A DNA stretch of 64,000 nucleotides, from assembly GCA_900473795.1 (NCBI GenBank), contig UCMT01000005.1:62001-126000 (forward strand). Direction: 5' to 3'. Positions 35,335-43,345 of the stretch are shown piece by piece; position 1 is the stretch's first letter; each line of letters starts with the position of its first letter. The DNA comes from Hyphomicrobiales bacterium. GTDB taxonomy: Bacteria > Pseudomonadota > Alphaproteobacteria > Rhizobiales > Rhizobiaceae. Position numbers and translations under genes: made by a program. The notes under the pieces were generated by a model, which saw nothing but the letters and a program-made list of their open reading frames with translations, did not search any database and had not been told where the DNA came from.

Positions 35335-36195
35335 ATGAATGCAGGTTCAAACTGGGCCGATCTGGAACTTCTCGATCACATTTTGCGGCATCGCACCTTA
35401 TCCGGTGCGGCAGCAGCGCTCGGCGTCGATCAGACGACGGTGTCACGACGGCTCGCCGCCCTTGAGCGCCGCGTCGGCAGCGCGCTTTTCGATCGCATCG
35501 ACGGCAGGCTCGCTGCCACTCCTCCGCTTTCCGGCATCATCGACCGGTTGCGGACGATCTCGCAGGAGGCTTCGCTGTCGATCTCCTCGCTGATGCGGGC
35601 GACTGCGGAACTGAAGGATCATGTCCGGGTCACCAGCGTCGGCTTCGTACTTTCGACCCTTCTCGCTCCGGCGCTCGATGGCTTTGCCAGGCAAAATCCC
35701 GGCATCAGCCTCGACTTTGTCGCCGACGATCAATCCCTGAGTTTCGAGCGGCGCGAAGCGGATGTCGCGCTTCGCTTCGGCAGGACTGCAGAGCAGGACA
35801 CAAAGATCCGCAGCCTCGGAACCCTGCGCTTCCATCTCTGCCGCCCGGCCGGCGTCAACGAAGAAACGGCTGGGAAGGTCGTGGTGCGCTATGGCGAGCG
35901 CCTGGCGCATGTTCCGGAAATGCAGGCGCTGGACCGGTTGCGGCCGCATGCTCGGACAGTGCTGACATCGACCCGCCTCGACGTGCTGATCGCCGCCTCG
36001 CTGGCTTTGGGTGCCGATCTGATGTTGCCCGAGAGTTTTGCACGAAAGGACGCGCGATTCGATCTTGTCGAGGAACCGAACGCCATCGCGGAGCGCCCGC
36101 TCTTCCTGCTGACGCATCCGGAGCGCGCCAAGGTGCCGGCGGTGGCGCTGACGGCCGAATGGATCGCCGAGACCGTCAAGGCCTGGCAGAACTGA
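35335..36195 (+). CDS. LysR family regulator
   Basis: Protein of 286 residues. LDHILRHRTLSGAAAALGVD and QTTVSRRLAALERRVGSALF form the HTH; a LysR effector domain follows. Divergent from the isochorismatase gene, its likely target. The shared gap (35249-35334) has GATTGG and CCAATC half-sites 14 bases apart. Start at 35335 fits the usual LysR N-terminus; the frame extends upstream to 35260. Confidence 0.86.
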   Translation: MNAGSNWADLELLDHILRHRTLSGAAAALGVDQTTVSRRLAALERRVGSALFDRIDGRLAATPPLSGIIDRLRTISQEASLSISSLMRATAELKDHVRVTSVGFVLSTLLAPALDGFARQNPGISLDFVADDQSLSFERREADVALRFGRTAEQDTKIRSLGTLRFHLCRPAGVNEETAGKVVVRYGERLAHVPEMQALDRLRPHARTVLTSTRLDVLIAASLALGADLMLPESFARKDARFDLVEEPNAIAERPLFLLTHPERAKVPAVALTAEWIAETVKAWQN

Positions 36196-36275
36196 CCGGC
36201 GCCGGCCTGGCGCTGGACGTGTTCACGGCCGCCCCGCCTCGACGAAGCGGCCGTGAACGGTCTTATCGCCGGATA

Positions 36276-36671
36276 TCAGACGAACTGGCTGAGGCCCGGC
36301 ACCGAAGCGACGACTTCGTCGACGACGTCTGCGCCGGCCTTTTCCTTGGCATAGCCGATGGTTTCCTTGGCAAGGGCGGTGATCTCGCCCATGCCGAGGC
36401 CCTGCGACATCAACTGCTGGCCGAGTGCCATGACACCGCCGCCGGCGCCGACTGCGCTGAGCAGGCCACCCAGCAGGCCGCCGCCGCCCGAGCCTTCGCC
36501 GTTGAACTTGGCGACCATTTCGGAAGCGCCGGGAATGGCCTCGATCATCTGGGCGACCGGACCGTCGGCGGCTTCGCGCTGCAGGAAGCCGAGCATCATG
36601 CCGATAGCCTTTTCAGCCGTTGCCGGATCGATACCGACATTGTCCGCAACGCGGGTGATCAGTTCATTCAT
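36276..36671 (-). CDS. DUF2267/DUF2780-like small protein
   Basis: Protein of 131 residues: MNELITRVADNVGIDPATAE, a helical segment, then a glycine run (EGSGGGGLLGGLLSAVGAGG) and a C-terminal helix DVVDEVVASVPGLSQFV. The helix-glycine-helix plan resembles the DUF2267/DUF2780 group of uncharacterised proteins. Start 36671 is right after GAGGAGAA. A perfect 16-bp palindrome lies 26 bases upstream. Confidence 0.7.
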   Translation of the reverse strand: MNELITRVADNVGIDPATAEKAIGMMLGFLQREAADGPVAQMIEAIPGASEMVAKFNGEGSGGGGLLGGLLSAVGAGGGVMALGQQLMSQGLGMGEITALAKETIGYAKEKAGADVVDEVVASVPGLSQFV

Positions 36672-36696
36672 GGGTGATTCTCCTCGTATTTTTTTG

Positions 36697-36712
36697 ACGT
36701 TGACGTCAACGT
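36697..36712. promoter_or_regulatory. Perfect 16-bp palindrome upstream of the DUF2267-like gene
   Basis: ACGTTGACGTCAACGT is fully self-complementary, in an A/T-rich setting (TTTTTTG before, AAATTATC after). MerR-family sites such as those of LiuR use closely related ACGT-rich dyads. No MerR gene is in the window, so the regulator would act in trans. Confidence 0.5.
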
Positions 36713-36963
36713 AAATTATCTCGGCTTGAAACTCAAGCGCTGTTCGAACCGGCGGTCCACAGCGCGAACCCGACCATCGTTTCATGCCTCGGCGGCGAAT
36801 ACAATGCGGCCATAGGGCGCGTTCGACCCCCGCCCCGCTACAATCCTTCTGTTGCCGGTGGCAAGCACTGCTCCTATAACATCCCTTGGAAAACAATGTG
36901 ATGAAAACCCCGCGCCGTTCGGCGAGCCCGCGGCTTTCATCGTAAAACGGAGACAGGACCCCC

Positions 36964-38514
36964 ATGCTTGAGGACGGGAAGCTTTACGTCGGCACGAGCC
37001 GGAAGCCGGACGACACGATCAACAAGCCCGAATATCTCGATTTCAAGTTCGGCAACCGCCATGGCCTGATCACCGGGGCAACCGGCACCGGCAAGACGGT
37101 GACGCTGCAGATTCTGGCAGAAAGCTTCTCCAATGCCGGCGTGCCGGTCTTCTGCGCCGACGTCAAGGGCGACCTTTCCGGCATCGGCGCGATCGGCGAG
37201 GAGAAGGACTGGGTGAGGAAGCGGGTCGACCAGATCGGCTTTACCGACTTCAGTTTCCAGGAATTCCCGGTGATCTTCTGGGATCTCTACGGCGAAAAGG
37301 GCCACCGCGTGCGCGCCACGATTTCGGAGATGGGGCCGCTGCTTCTCTCCCGCCTGATGAGCGCCAGCGACGCGCAGGAAGGCGTGATCAACATCGCCTT
37401 CAAGATCGCCGACGAAGGCGGCCTGCCGCTGCTCGACCTCAAGGATTTCCAGGCGCTGCTCACCTATATGGGCGAGAACGCTTCCGAGCTTTCCAACAAA
37501 TACGGCTTCATCTCGAAATCCTCGACCGGCTCGATCCAGCGCGAACTTTTGATCCTCGAGCAGCAGGGCGCCGAGCACTTCTTCGGCGAGCCGGCGCTCA
37601 AGGTTTCCGACATCATGCGCACGACCCGCGACGGCCGCGGCGCGATCTCGGTGCTCTCCGCCGACAAGCTGATGATGAACCCGCGCCTCTACGGCACCTT
37701 CCTGCTCTGGCTGATGTCGGAACTGTTCGAGGAACTGCCGGAGGTCGGCGACCCGGACAAGCCGAAGCTGGTCTTCTTCTTCGACGAGGCGCACCTCTTG
37801 TTCAACGATGCGCCGAAGGTGCTGCTGGAGCGCATCGAGCAGGTGGTGCGGCTGATCCGCTCCAAGGGCGTCGGCGTCTATTTCGTCACCCAGAACCCGC
37901 TCGACGTGCCGGACACGGTGCTGGCCCAGCTCGGCAACCGCGTCCAGCATGCGCTGCGCGCCTACACGCCGCGCGAGCAGAAGGCGGTGAAGACGGCGGC
38001 CGATACCTTCCGCCCCAACCCGGACTTCGACTGCGCAACGGTCATTACCAATCTCGGCACCGGCGAGGCGCTGGTCTCCACCCTCGAAGGCAAGGGCTCG
38101 CCGTCGATGGTCGAGCGCACGCTGATCCGCCCGCCCTCGAGCCGCGTCGGGCCGCTGGCGGAGGCCGAGCGCGCCGACATCATGAAGATCAGCCCGGTGG
38201 CCGGCCTCTACGACGAGGATTTCGACCGGGAATCGGCCTACGAGCTGCTCGCCAAGCGAGCCGCCAAGGCGGCGGATCAGGCGGAAGCCGCGCGCGAAGC
38301 CGAAGAAGCGCCGCCGGCCTCCGGCGGCAGCCGCTGGACCCTGCCGGGCTTCGGCGACGACGAACCGGCTTCGACGCAGGCAAAGCCCCGCGCCCGCTCC
38401 GGCTACCAGCGCGAATCCGTCGCCGAAGCCGCGATGAAATCCGTCGCCCGCACCGTCGCCTCCTCGCTCGGCCGAGCCTTGGTGCGCGGGATCCTGGGGA
38501 GCTTGAAGCGGTAG
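36964..38514 (+). CDS. HerA-like ATPase, DUF853 family
   Basis: Protein of 516 residues. Walker A is GLITGATGTGKTVTLQ (38-46) and Walker B LVFFFDEAHLLFND; the arginine-finger region GVGVYFVTQNPLDVPDTVLAQLG is that of HerA/FtsK-type motors. DUF853 proteins are related to HerA, the DNA-end-processing translocase, but no NurA gene is adjacent, so its role is unknown. The C-terminus is alanine/glutamate rich and charged (AAKAADQAEAAREAEEAPPA). A terminator follows at 38538. Confidence 0.87.
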   Translation: MLEDGKLYVGTSRKPDDTINKPEYLDFKFGNRHGLITGATGTGKTVTLQILAESFSNAGVPVFCADVKGDLSGIGAIGEEKDWVRKRVDQIGFTDFSFQEFPVIFWDLYGEKGHRVRATISEMGPLLLSRLMSASDAQEGVINIAFKIADEGGLPLLDLKDFQALLTYMGENASELSNKYGFISKSSTGSIQRELLILEQQGAEHFFGEPALKVSDIMRTTRDGRGAISVLSADKLMMNPRLYGTFLLWLMSELFEELPEVGDPDKPKLVFFFDEAHLLFNDAPKVLLERIEQVVRLIRSKGVGVYFVTQNPLDVPDTVLAQLGNRVQHALRAYTPREQKAVKTAADTFRPNPDFDCATVITNLGTGEALVSTLEGKGSPSMVERTLIRPPSSRVGPLAEAERADIMKISPVAGLYDEDFDRESAYELLAKRAAKAADQAEAAREAEEAPPASGGSRWTLPGFGDDEPASTQAKPRARSGYQRESVAEAAMKSVARTVASSLGRALVRGILGSLKR

Positions 38515-38537
38515 CGAGCCGTTGGGTTCTGGAAACC

Positions 38538-38573
38538 AAAACGGCGGCTCCGGATGGGGCCGCCGTTTTCGTT
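38538..38573 (+). terminator. Rho-independent terminator of the DUF853 gene
   Basis: AAAACGGCGGC-tccggatggg-GCCGCCGTTTT followed by CGTTT. It starts 23 bases after the stop codon. The A/T flanks would allow it to work in both directions for the convergent RTX gene. Confidence 0.8.
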
Positions 38574-38621
38574 TGGAGCGGACCTCGCGTACCGGCGCGC
38601 CAGAACGTTGCGCTCAGCCTG

Positions 38622-40940
38622 TCACAGCCAGAAATAGTGCTCCGCCAGGGTCACTGCGTCGTCCAGACGGATGGAAAAATCGGCTTTCTTGTCTCCGTTG
38701 ACGTCGACGTAGATAAACGTGTCGGAGGCGGCCTTGTCGTAACGCAGTTCGCCCGCCTTACCGGTGAAGGCGGTCGTGCCTACGAACGAGAATGCCTGAT
38801 CACCGGATGACTTGGTGTTCGCATCGAGCGCAGATAGATCGATCTGGTCACCGAAACCTGAGAAGTCGAGGATCGTGTCACGCTTCAGCGATGAGACCGT
38901 GGAGTCCGTCAATGCCGTAAAAACGAAGCGATCTTTGCCGGCACCGCCGATCAACGCATCAGCGCCGTCACCACCGTAAAGGACATCGCCTCCATTTTGG
39001 CCAGAAAGACGATCATTGCCATGTTGGCCGCGCAGCTCGTCCGATCCATCACCACCAATCAACTGATCGTCACCATAACCACCGAAGAGGCCATCGTCGC
39101 CATATCTACCGTTGAGTTTATCGGCGCCTCTGGTGCCAAAAAGGTAGTCCCAATCGTTGGTGCCGCTTTCATTCTTGGAAGCTCGTGCGTCAAAAACAAA
39201 GTCCCTTGAGGACAGCTTGTCAGCACGAACGTTATCCAACCGAATGCTATAGTTGGACGGAAGGTAGAAATAAGTCTCCGTCCCGTCCTCCGTGTGCCGC
39301 AAAAACTCCAGCTGATCAAAGCTCGATATGCCGAAAGCCGAGACGTCGATCTTGTCAACACCGATCGTGAAATCGGCAATAGTATTGGTACCACCCGGCG
39401 ACGAAACTTGAGCGGAGAGCTTGAACGTATCGCGACCGGCCTGTCCGTAGAGTACGTTCCCCGCCCCACCGATGATAAGCACGTCGTTGCCGGCGCCCGC
39501 GACAAGCAGATCACCGACGCCGCTGGCACTCAGAATATCAGCCTTGGCACTGCCGAAGATGCTGTCACTAAGACTGGTGCCTTTTTTCGGCGCTCCCGTA
39601 TAGAAGATGAAGTCCGAGGCAGTTAATTTTCCGAGGATTACGCCCTCGAGAAACACGGCATGCTCCCTGCCGGCATAAAAAGCATTGAAGTACGTTGCTC
39701 CCGATTCCTTCTCCAGAATGACTTTCAATTGATCGAAAGTTGAGATTCCGAATGCCGAAACATCGACCCGGTCGACCCCAATCTTGAAATCGTGAATGTC
39801 ATCCCTGCTCGTATTGATACTGAGAAGGTGGCTTCCGCTCTGTTCGTCAGTGAGACGAGCGCTCATCTTGAAAATATCCGCACCGCCGCCACCATAGAGA
39901 TCATTGTAGTCGTAGCCACCTTGCAGCGTGTCGTTGCCCTCGCCCCCCAGCAACACATCGTCGCCATAGCCGCCGCTCAACTTATCTGCATACGCACTGC
40001 CGAAGATGGTGTCCGCGTCATCAGATCCAGTTATGTTTCTTGCGCCCGAAGTCGAAAAAACGAAGTCGGACGCGTTCAGGTCGCTGATTTTGACGTTGCT
40101 GAGCTCTATCTCAGTGAAAACAGTGTCAGCGCCGTTCTCCCGTAAGATAGGCTTCAGTTGCTCCCAACTCGAAACGCCCAAATCGGAGACGTCGATCTTG
40201 TCCACTCCGGCCGTGAAATCCGTGACGGTGCTATACTGATATGCTTTTGGTCCCGCGACGAATCGAAAGATGTCTGCACCACTGCCGCCCGTATAGGCAT
40301 TGTGGTATCCATTACTTGCGATCAGAATATCATTGCCATCCCCGCCGTCCATGTCATCGCGGTTTCCGTAAAGCGTATCGTCACCGTTGCCGCCTATGAG
40401 TTGATCGACGGCGTCATCGGAATTGGAATCGGAACCGCCGTACAGCGTGTCATTCCCGTCGCCACCATAGAGTTCATCATATCCGTCCGAGCCATATAAT
40501 GTGTCCGCGGCGGTGCTACCGAAAAGCCTATCGCCAGCTAGAGTGCCGGTCTCAGTCTTGGCACCAGATTCACTGAAGATAAAATCTGACGCCGTCAGAC
40601 TGCTGAAAGTAACGCCGGAGATCTCTATGGTGTAGGCGTGGGAACCATAGTAAGCACGGAGATATGTTTCAGACCCGGTGTCTGTCCGTATCGCTGCCAG
40701 TTGGTCCCAGCTCGAAATCCCGAACACGGAGACATCGATCTTGTCGACTCCAAGCTCGAAATCTTTGATTACGTCGTGGCTGCCTGATCCGCTCGCCAGG
40801 CGCTCGCTAACCGTGAAAATATCCGCTCCGCCGTTACCATAAAGCGTGTTCTTGCCCTTACCGCCAATCAGCGTATCGCCGTCACTACCCCCGGTCAGCG
40901 TCTCTTCCCCGGAGTCGTTTGTCCCTACAATCGTCGCCAT
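38622..40940 (-). CDS. Modular RTX (hemolysin-type calcium-binding) protein
   Basis: Protein of 772 residues without a signal peptide, a typical type I secretion substrate. Nonapeptide RTX runs (GGDGNDTLYGG, GGYGDDVLLGGEGNDTL, GGDGSDELRGQHGNDRLSG) alternate with a repeated block carrying DFxxGVDKIDVSxFGISxxDQL at about 60-81, 241-262, 384-405 and 524-544, each followed by ASDFxFxxxGA. Unit lengths are roughly 130-180 residues. The C-terminal 115 residues (DRFVFTALTDS to LAEHYFWL) match the secretion-domain end of RTX proteins. There is no protease or lipase domain, so a calcium-binding surface or adhesin role is inferred. No type I exporter genes are adjacent. Confidence 0.85.
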   Translation of the reverse strand: MATIVGTNDSGEETLTGGSDGDTLIGGKGKNTLYGNGGADIFTVSERLASGSGSHDVIKDFELGVDKIDVSVFGISSWDQLAAIRTDTGSETYLRAYYGSHAYTIEISGVTFSSLTASDFIFSESGAKTETGTLAGDRLFGSTAADTLYGSDGYDELYGGDGNDTLYGGSDSNSDDAVDQLIGGNGDDTLYGNRDDMDGGDGNDILIASNGYHNAYTGGSGADIFRFVAGPKAYQYSTVTDFTAGVDKIDVSDLGVSSWEQLKPILRENGADTVFTEIELSNVKISDLNASDFVFSTSGARNITGSDDADTIFGSAYADKLSGGYGDDVLLGGEGNDTLQGGYDYNDLYGGGGADIFKMSARLTDEQSGSHLLSINTSRDDIHDFKIGVDRVDVSAFGISTFDQLKVILEKESGATYFNAFYAGREHAVFLEGVILGKLTASDFIFYTGAPKKGTSLSDSIFGSAKADILSASGVGDLLVAGAGNDVLIIGGAGNVLYGQAGRDTFKLSAQVSSPGGTNTIADFTIGVDKIDVSAFGISSFDQLEFLRHTEDGTETYFYLPSNYSIRLDNVRADKLSSRDFVFDARASKNESGTNDWDYLFGTRGADKLNGRYGDDGLFGGYGDDQLIGGDGSDELRGQHGNDRLSGQNGGDVLYGGDGADALIGGAGKDRFVFTALTDSTVSSLKRDTILDFSGFGDQIDLSALDANTKSSGDQAFSFVGTTAFTGKAGELRYDKAASDTFIYVDVNGDKKADFSIRLDDAVTLAEHYFWL

Positions 40941-41169
40941 TTCGCAGCCATCCGCCCCAATTCGAAACCATATCAGGCGGTTAAGTCATGACGAACCTAA
41001 TGCCTTGCCGCACGCGCGGTTATCGACTTACAGCAAGGGTTGCATCGGAAGCAACTGCCGCGGGAGAATTTCTTTTTTGATATCAACCGGTAAGCGTTGC
41101 CGTGGGAACCGCAGGCTCCATGATCGACTTGCCACCGTTTCGGACGTCTTCGAAACCGGTTCCCGACAC

Positions 41170-41200
41170 GAAAAAACCCGGCGGATCGCTCCACCGGGCT
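41170..41200 (-). terminator. Rho-independent terminator of ohr
   Basis: On the minus strand AGCCCGGTGGA-gcga-TCCGCCGGGTT, with one wobble/mismatch, runs into TTTTTT. It lies about 26 bases after the ohr stop. Confidence 0.8.
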
Positions 41201-41225
41201 CGTCTGTTCAAGGAAGGCGGTTCCC

Positions 41226-41648
41226 TCAGGCGAGCGTTGCCGGGATTTCCGTCGCGGTGCGCAGCGCGTGGCTGTAGGGGCAGACGATGTGGGCGGCGGC
41301 GACCAGCTTTTCGGCGATGTCGCGGTCGATGCCCGGCAGGTTCACGGAGATCGACGGGTTGATGTAGAAGCCGGTGCCGTCCTCGCGCGGGCCGATGCCG
41401 ACGGTTGCGGTCACGGTGGCGTCGTCCGGGATCTTCACCTTTTCCTTGCCGGCGACGAACTTCAGCGCGCCGAGGAAGCAGGCGGAATAGCCGGCGGCAA
41501 AGAGCTGTTCCGGATTGGTGCCGGTGGCGCCGTCGCCGCCGAGTTCCTTCGGAACGGTCAGCGTCACATCGAGGACGCCGTTTTCGCTGACGGCGCGGCC
41601 GGCACGGCCACCGGTTGCGGATGCCTTGGTGGTGTAGAGGATGGGCAT
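41226..41648 (-). CDS. ohr: Organic hydroperoxide resistance protein
   Basis: Protein of 140 residues. The two redox cysteines are C57 (AAGYSACFLGAL) and C123 (AHIVCPYSHA), which reduce organic hydroperoxides using lipoyl-type thiols. The length and GYSACF motif separate Ohr from OsmC. The frame extends to 41969, but start 41648 (MPILYTTKAS) has AGGAGA upstream. Divergent from ohrR; expected to be derepressed by organic peroxides. Confidence 0.93.
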   Translation of the reverse strand: MPILYTTKASATGGRAGRAVSENGVLDVTLTVPKELGGDGATGTNPEQLFAAGYSACFLGALKFVAGKEKVKIPDDATVTATVGIGPREDGTGFYINPSISVNLPGIDRDIAEKLVAAAHIVCPYSHALRTATEIPATLA

Positions 41649-41722
41649 GGTCTGTCTCCTTGGTTCCAGGCGGTTGATTGCGGGGCAATTTGCTGTCGGA
41701 ATTTTCAATAGCGCATAATTTA

Positions 41723-41754
41723 ATTGGACGCAATATAATTTTGCAAATTGCAAA
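41723..41754. promoter_or_regulatory. Candidate OhrR operator region
   Basis: Two dyads in the ohr-ohrR gap: ATTG-gacg-CAAT (41723-41734) and TTTGCA-aat-TGCAAA (41740-41754), in an A/T-rich background. The second is perfect. OhrR sites in rhizobia are A/T-rich palindromes in this position; which dyad is bound is not decided by sequence. Confidence 0.55.
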
Positions 41755-41783
41755 CCGACGCCAAAACTGCGAGGATAGGAGGT

Positions 41784-42263
41784 ATGACCGACGATAGTGA
41801 CGCGCGTAAGGACGATCTCAAGGACGGCGAGGCGCTGGCGCTTGGCCAGCAGCTCTGTTTTGCTGTCTATTCCGTGGCGCATGCGTTCAACCGCACCTAC
41901 AAGCCGCTGCTCGACCGCTTCGGCCTCACCTACCCGCAATATCTCGTGCTTCTGGCGCTCTGGCAGCACGACAATATGACGGTCAAAGGCATTGGCGAGG
42001 AGCTGGGGCTGGATTCCGGCACGCTGTCGCCGCTGCTCAAGCGGCTGGAAACGGCCGGGTTCGTCAGCCGCACGCGCGACAAGGGCGACGAGCGGCAGGT
42101 GATCGTCGCGCTGACGGAAAAAGGCGTGGCGCTGAAGACCGAGGCCTTCGGGATCCTGATGGAAATCGGCAAGGCGACCGGATGCAGCATGAAGGAAGCC
42201 GCCGCCCTGCGCTCGGCGCTACACGGCCTCAACCGACATCTCGACGAGCACAACGGAGGTTAG
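41784..42263 (+). CDS. ohrR: Organic-peroxide-sensing MarR regulator
   Basis: Protein of 159 residues. C25 (LGQQLCFAVYSVAHAFNR) is the peroxide-sensing cysteine of OhrR, and the tyrosine in LTYPQYLVLLALWQ the partner region. The winged helix is GLDSGTLSPLLKRLETAGFV and the basic wing RTRDKGDERQVIVAL. It represses the divergent ohr until the cysteine is oxidised. GGAGG lies 4 bases before the ATG at 41784. Confidence 0.92.
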   Translation: MTDDSDARKDDLKDGEALALGQQLCFAVYSVAHAFNRTYKPLLDRFGLTYPQYLVLLALWQHDNMTVKGIGEELGLDSGTLSPLLKRLETAGFVSRTRDKGDERQVIVALTEKGVALKTEAFGILMEIGKATGCSMKEAAALRSALHGLNRHLDEHNGG

Positions 42264-42267
42264 GGCT

Positions 42268-42296
42268 GCTCCATAATTCTCAAGGAATTATGGAGC
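42268..42296. repeat. Hairpin GCTCCATAATTCT...AATTATGGAGC, degenerate repeat copy
   Basis: Arms GCTCCATAATT / AATTATGGAGC, centre ctcaagg, directly after the ohrR stop. CATAATTC, AATTATG and the following TTCAAATGCTT resemble the first half of the repeats at 25691 and 59417, so it may be a shortened member. No T-run. Confidence 0.45.
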
Positions 42297-42353
42297 AAGT
42301 TCAAATGCTTGTCGTTCGCCGCAGCGAAGGGCGCACCAACCGGGCGAAAAGTT

Positions 42354-43139
42354 TCACATCACCAGGATCGGCGCGCCGTTGCGGACGCGGTCATAGAGAT
42401 CGATGACGTCCTGGTTGATCAGGCGCACGCAGCCTGACGACACAGCCTTGCCGATCGATTGCCATTCCGGCGATCCGTGCAGGCGGTAGAGCGTGTCCTC
42501 GCCGTTCTGGAAGATATACATCGCCCGCGCGCCGAGCGGATTGTCGATGCCCGGCGGCATGCCGCCATTGGCGATCGAATATTGTGCCAGTTGCGGCTGG
42601 CGGGCCACCATCTCGTTCGGCGGCTTCCAGCGCGGCCATTTCTGCTTCCACTGGATCACGCCCCTGCCCGACCAGGCAAAGCCTTCGCGGCCGATGCCGA
42701 CGCCATAGCGCATGGCCGAGCCGTTGGACTGAATGAGATAGAGAAAGCGTTCGCCCGTATCGACGATGATCGTGCCCGGCTGCTCGCCGAACGTGTTGGG
42801 CACCTCCTGGCGATAGTAGCGCGCATCGATCTGCTGGTAGGGGACCGCCGGGATGTTGAAACCGTCATCGACCTTGGGCCCGTACATCTCGGCATAATAG
42901 GCCGATTGCGGCGGCAGGCCGCTCGGCTCCCCGCCATAGACCGGTCCCTCCAGTTCCGCTCCATAGCGCGGGTCGCTGAAACGGCCCTCCAGCGCCGGAT
43001 TGCGGAAATAGGGCGCGGTTTCGGCGCGAAACCGATCGGTGTTCATCGAGGACGTGCATCCGGCAAGGCCGGCCGAGGCCACGGCAAGCCCGGAGATATT
43101 GAGAAATTGCCGGCGGGAGAGCGATTTGGACAGTGTCAT
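42354..43139 (-). CDS. L,D-transpeptidase lipoprotein (YkuD domain)
   Basis: Protein of 261 residues. The N-terminus has a twin-arginine-like start (SLSRRQFLNISGLAVASAG) and the lipobox LAGC. The YkuD catalytic signature is LYRLHGSPEWQSIGKAVSSGCVRLIN, with the active cysteine in SSGCVRL. Such enzymes form 3-3 peptidoglycan cross-links or attach proteins to peptidoglycan at the outer face of the inner membrane. Monocistronic; divergent gene-poor gap on the other side. Confidence 0.9.
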   Translation of the reverse strand: MTLSKSLSRRQFLNISGLAVASAGLAGCTSSMNTDRFRAETAPYFRNPALEGRFSDPRYGAELEGPVYGGEPSGLPPQSAYYAEMYGPKVDDGFNIPAVPYQQIDARYYRQEVPNTFGEQPGTIIVDTGERFLYLIQSNGSAMRYGVGIGREGFAWSGRGVIQWKQKWPRWKPPNEMVARQPQLAQYSIANGGMPPGIDNPLGARAMYIFQNGEDTLYRLHGSPEWQSIGKAVSSGCVRLINQDVIDLYDRVRNGAPILVM

Positions 43140-43345
43140 TGAACTCTATATATGTCGTTGACGCGGATTGGCGAAGGCGCGGCCGAAGACGCCACGCAAA
43201 AAAAACATTACTCCGGCAGTATCCACCGGTCCCCGCCACAAGTATGGCAATTGCGGCTGGATCGGGGCTTGCGCCAATCAAGGCTCTTCACAACTATGAG
43301 AGCGTCTATCGACCGTGTCCAGAGCGCAACAGTCCGGCGGCGCGA

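Noticed and set aside
39059-39529. Same-strand small frame inside the RTX gene
   Set aside because: Out of frame within repetitive RTX coding sequence; no independent signals.
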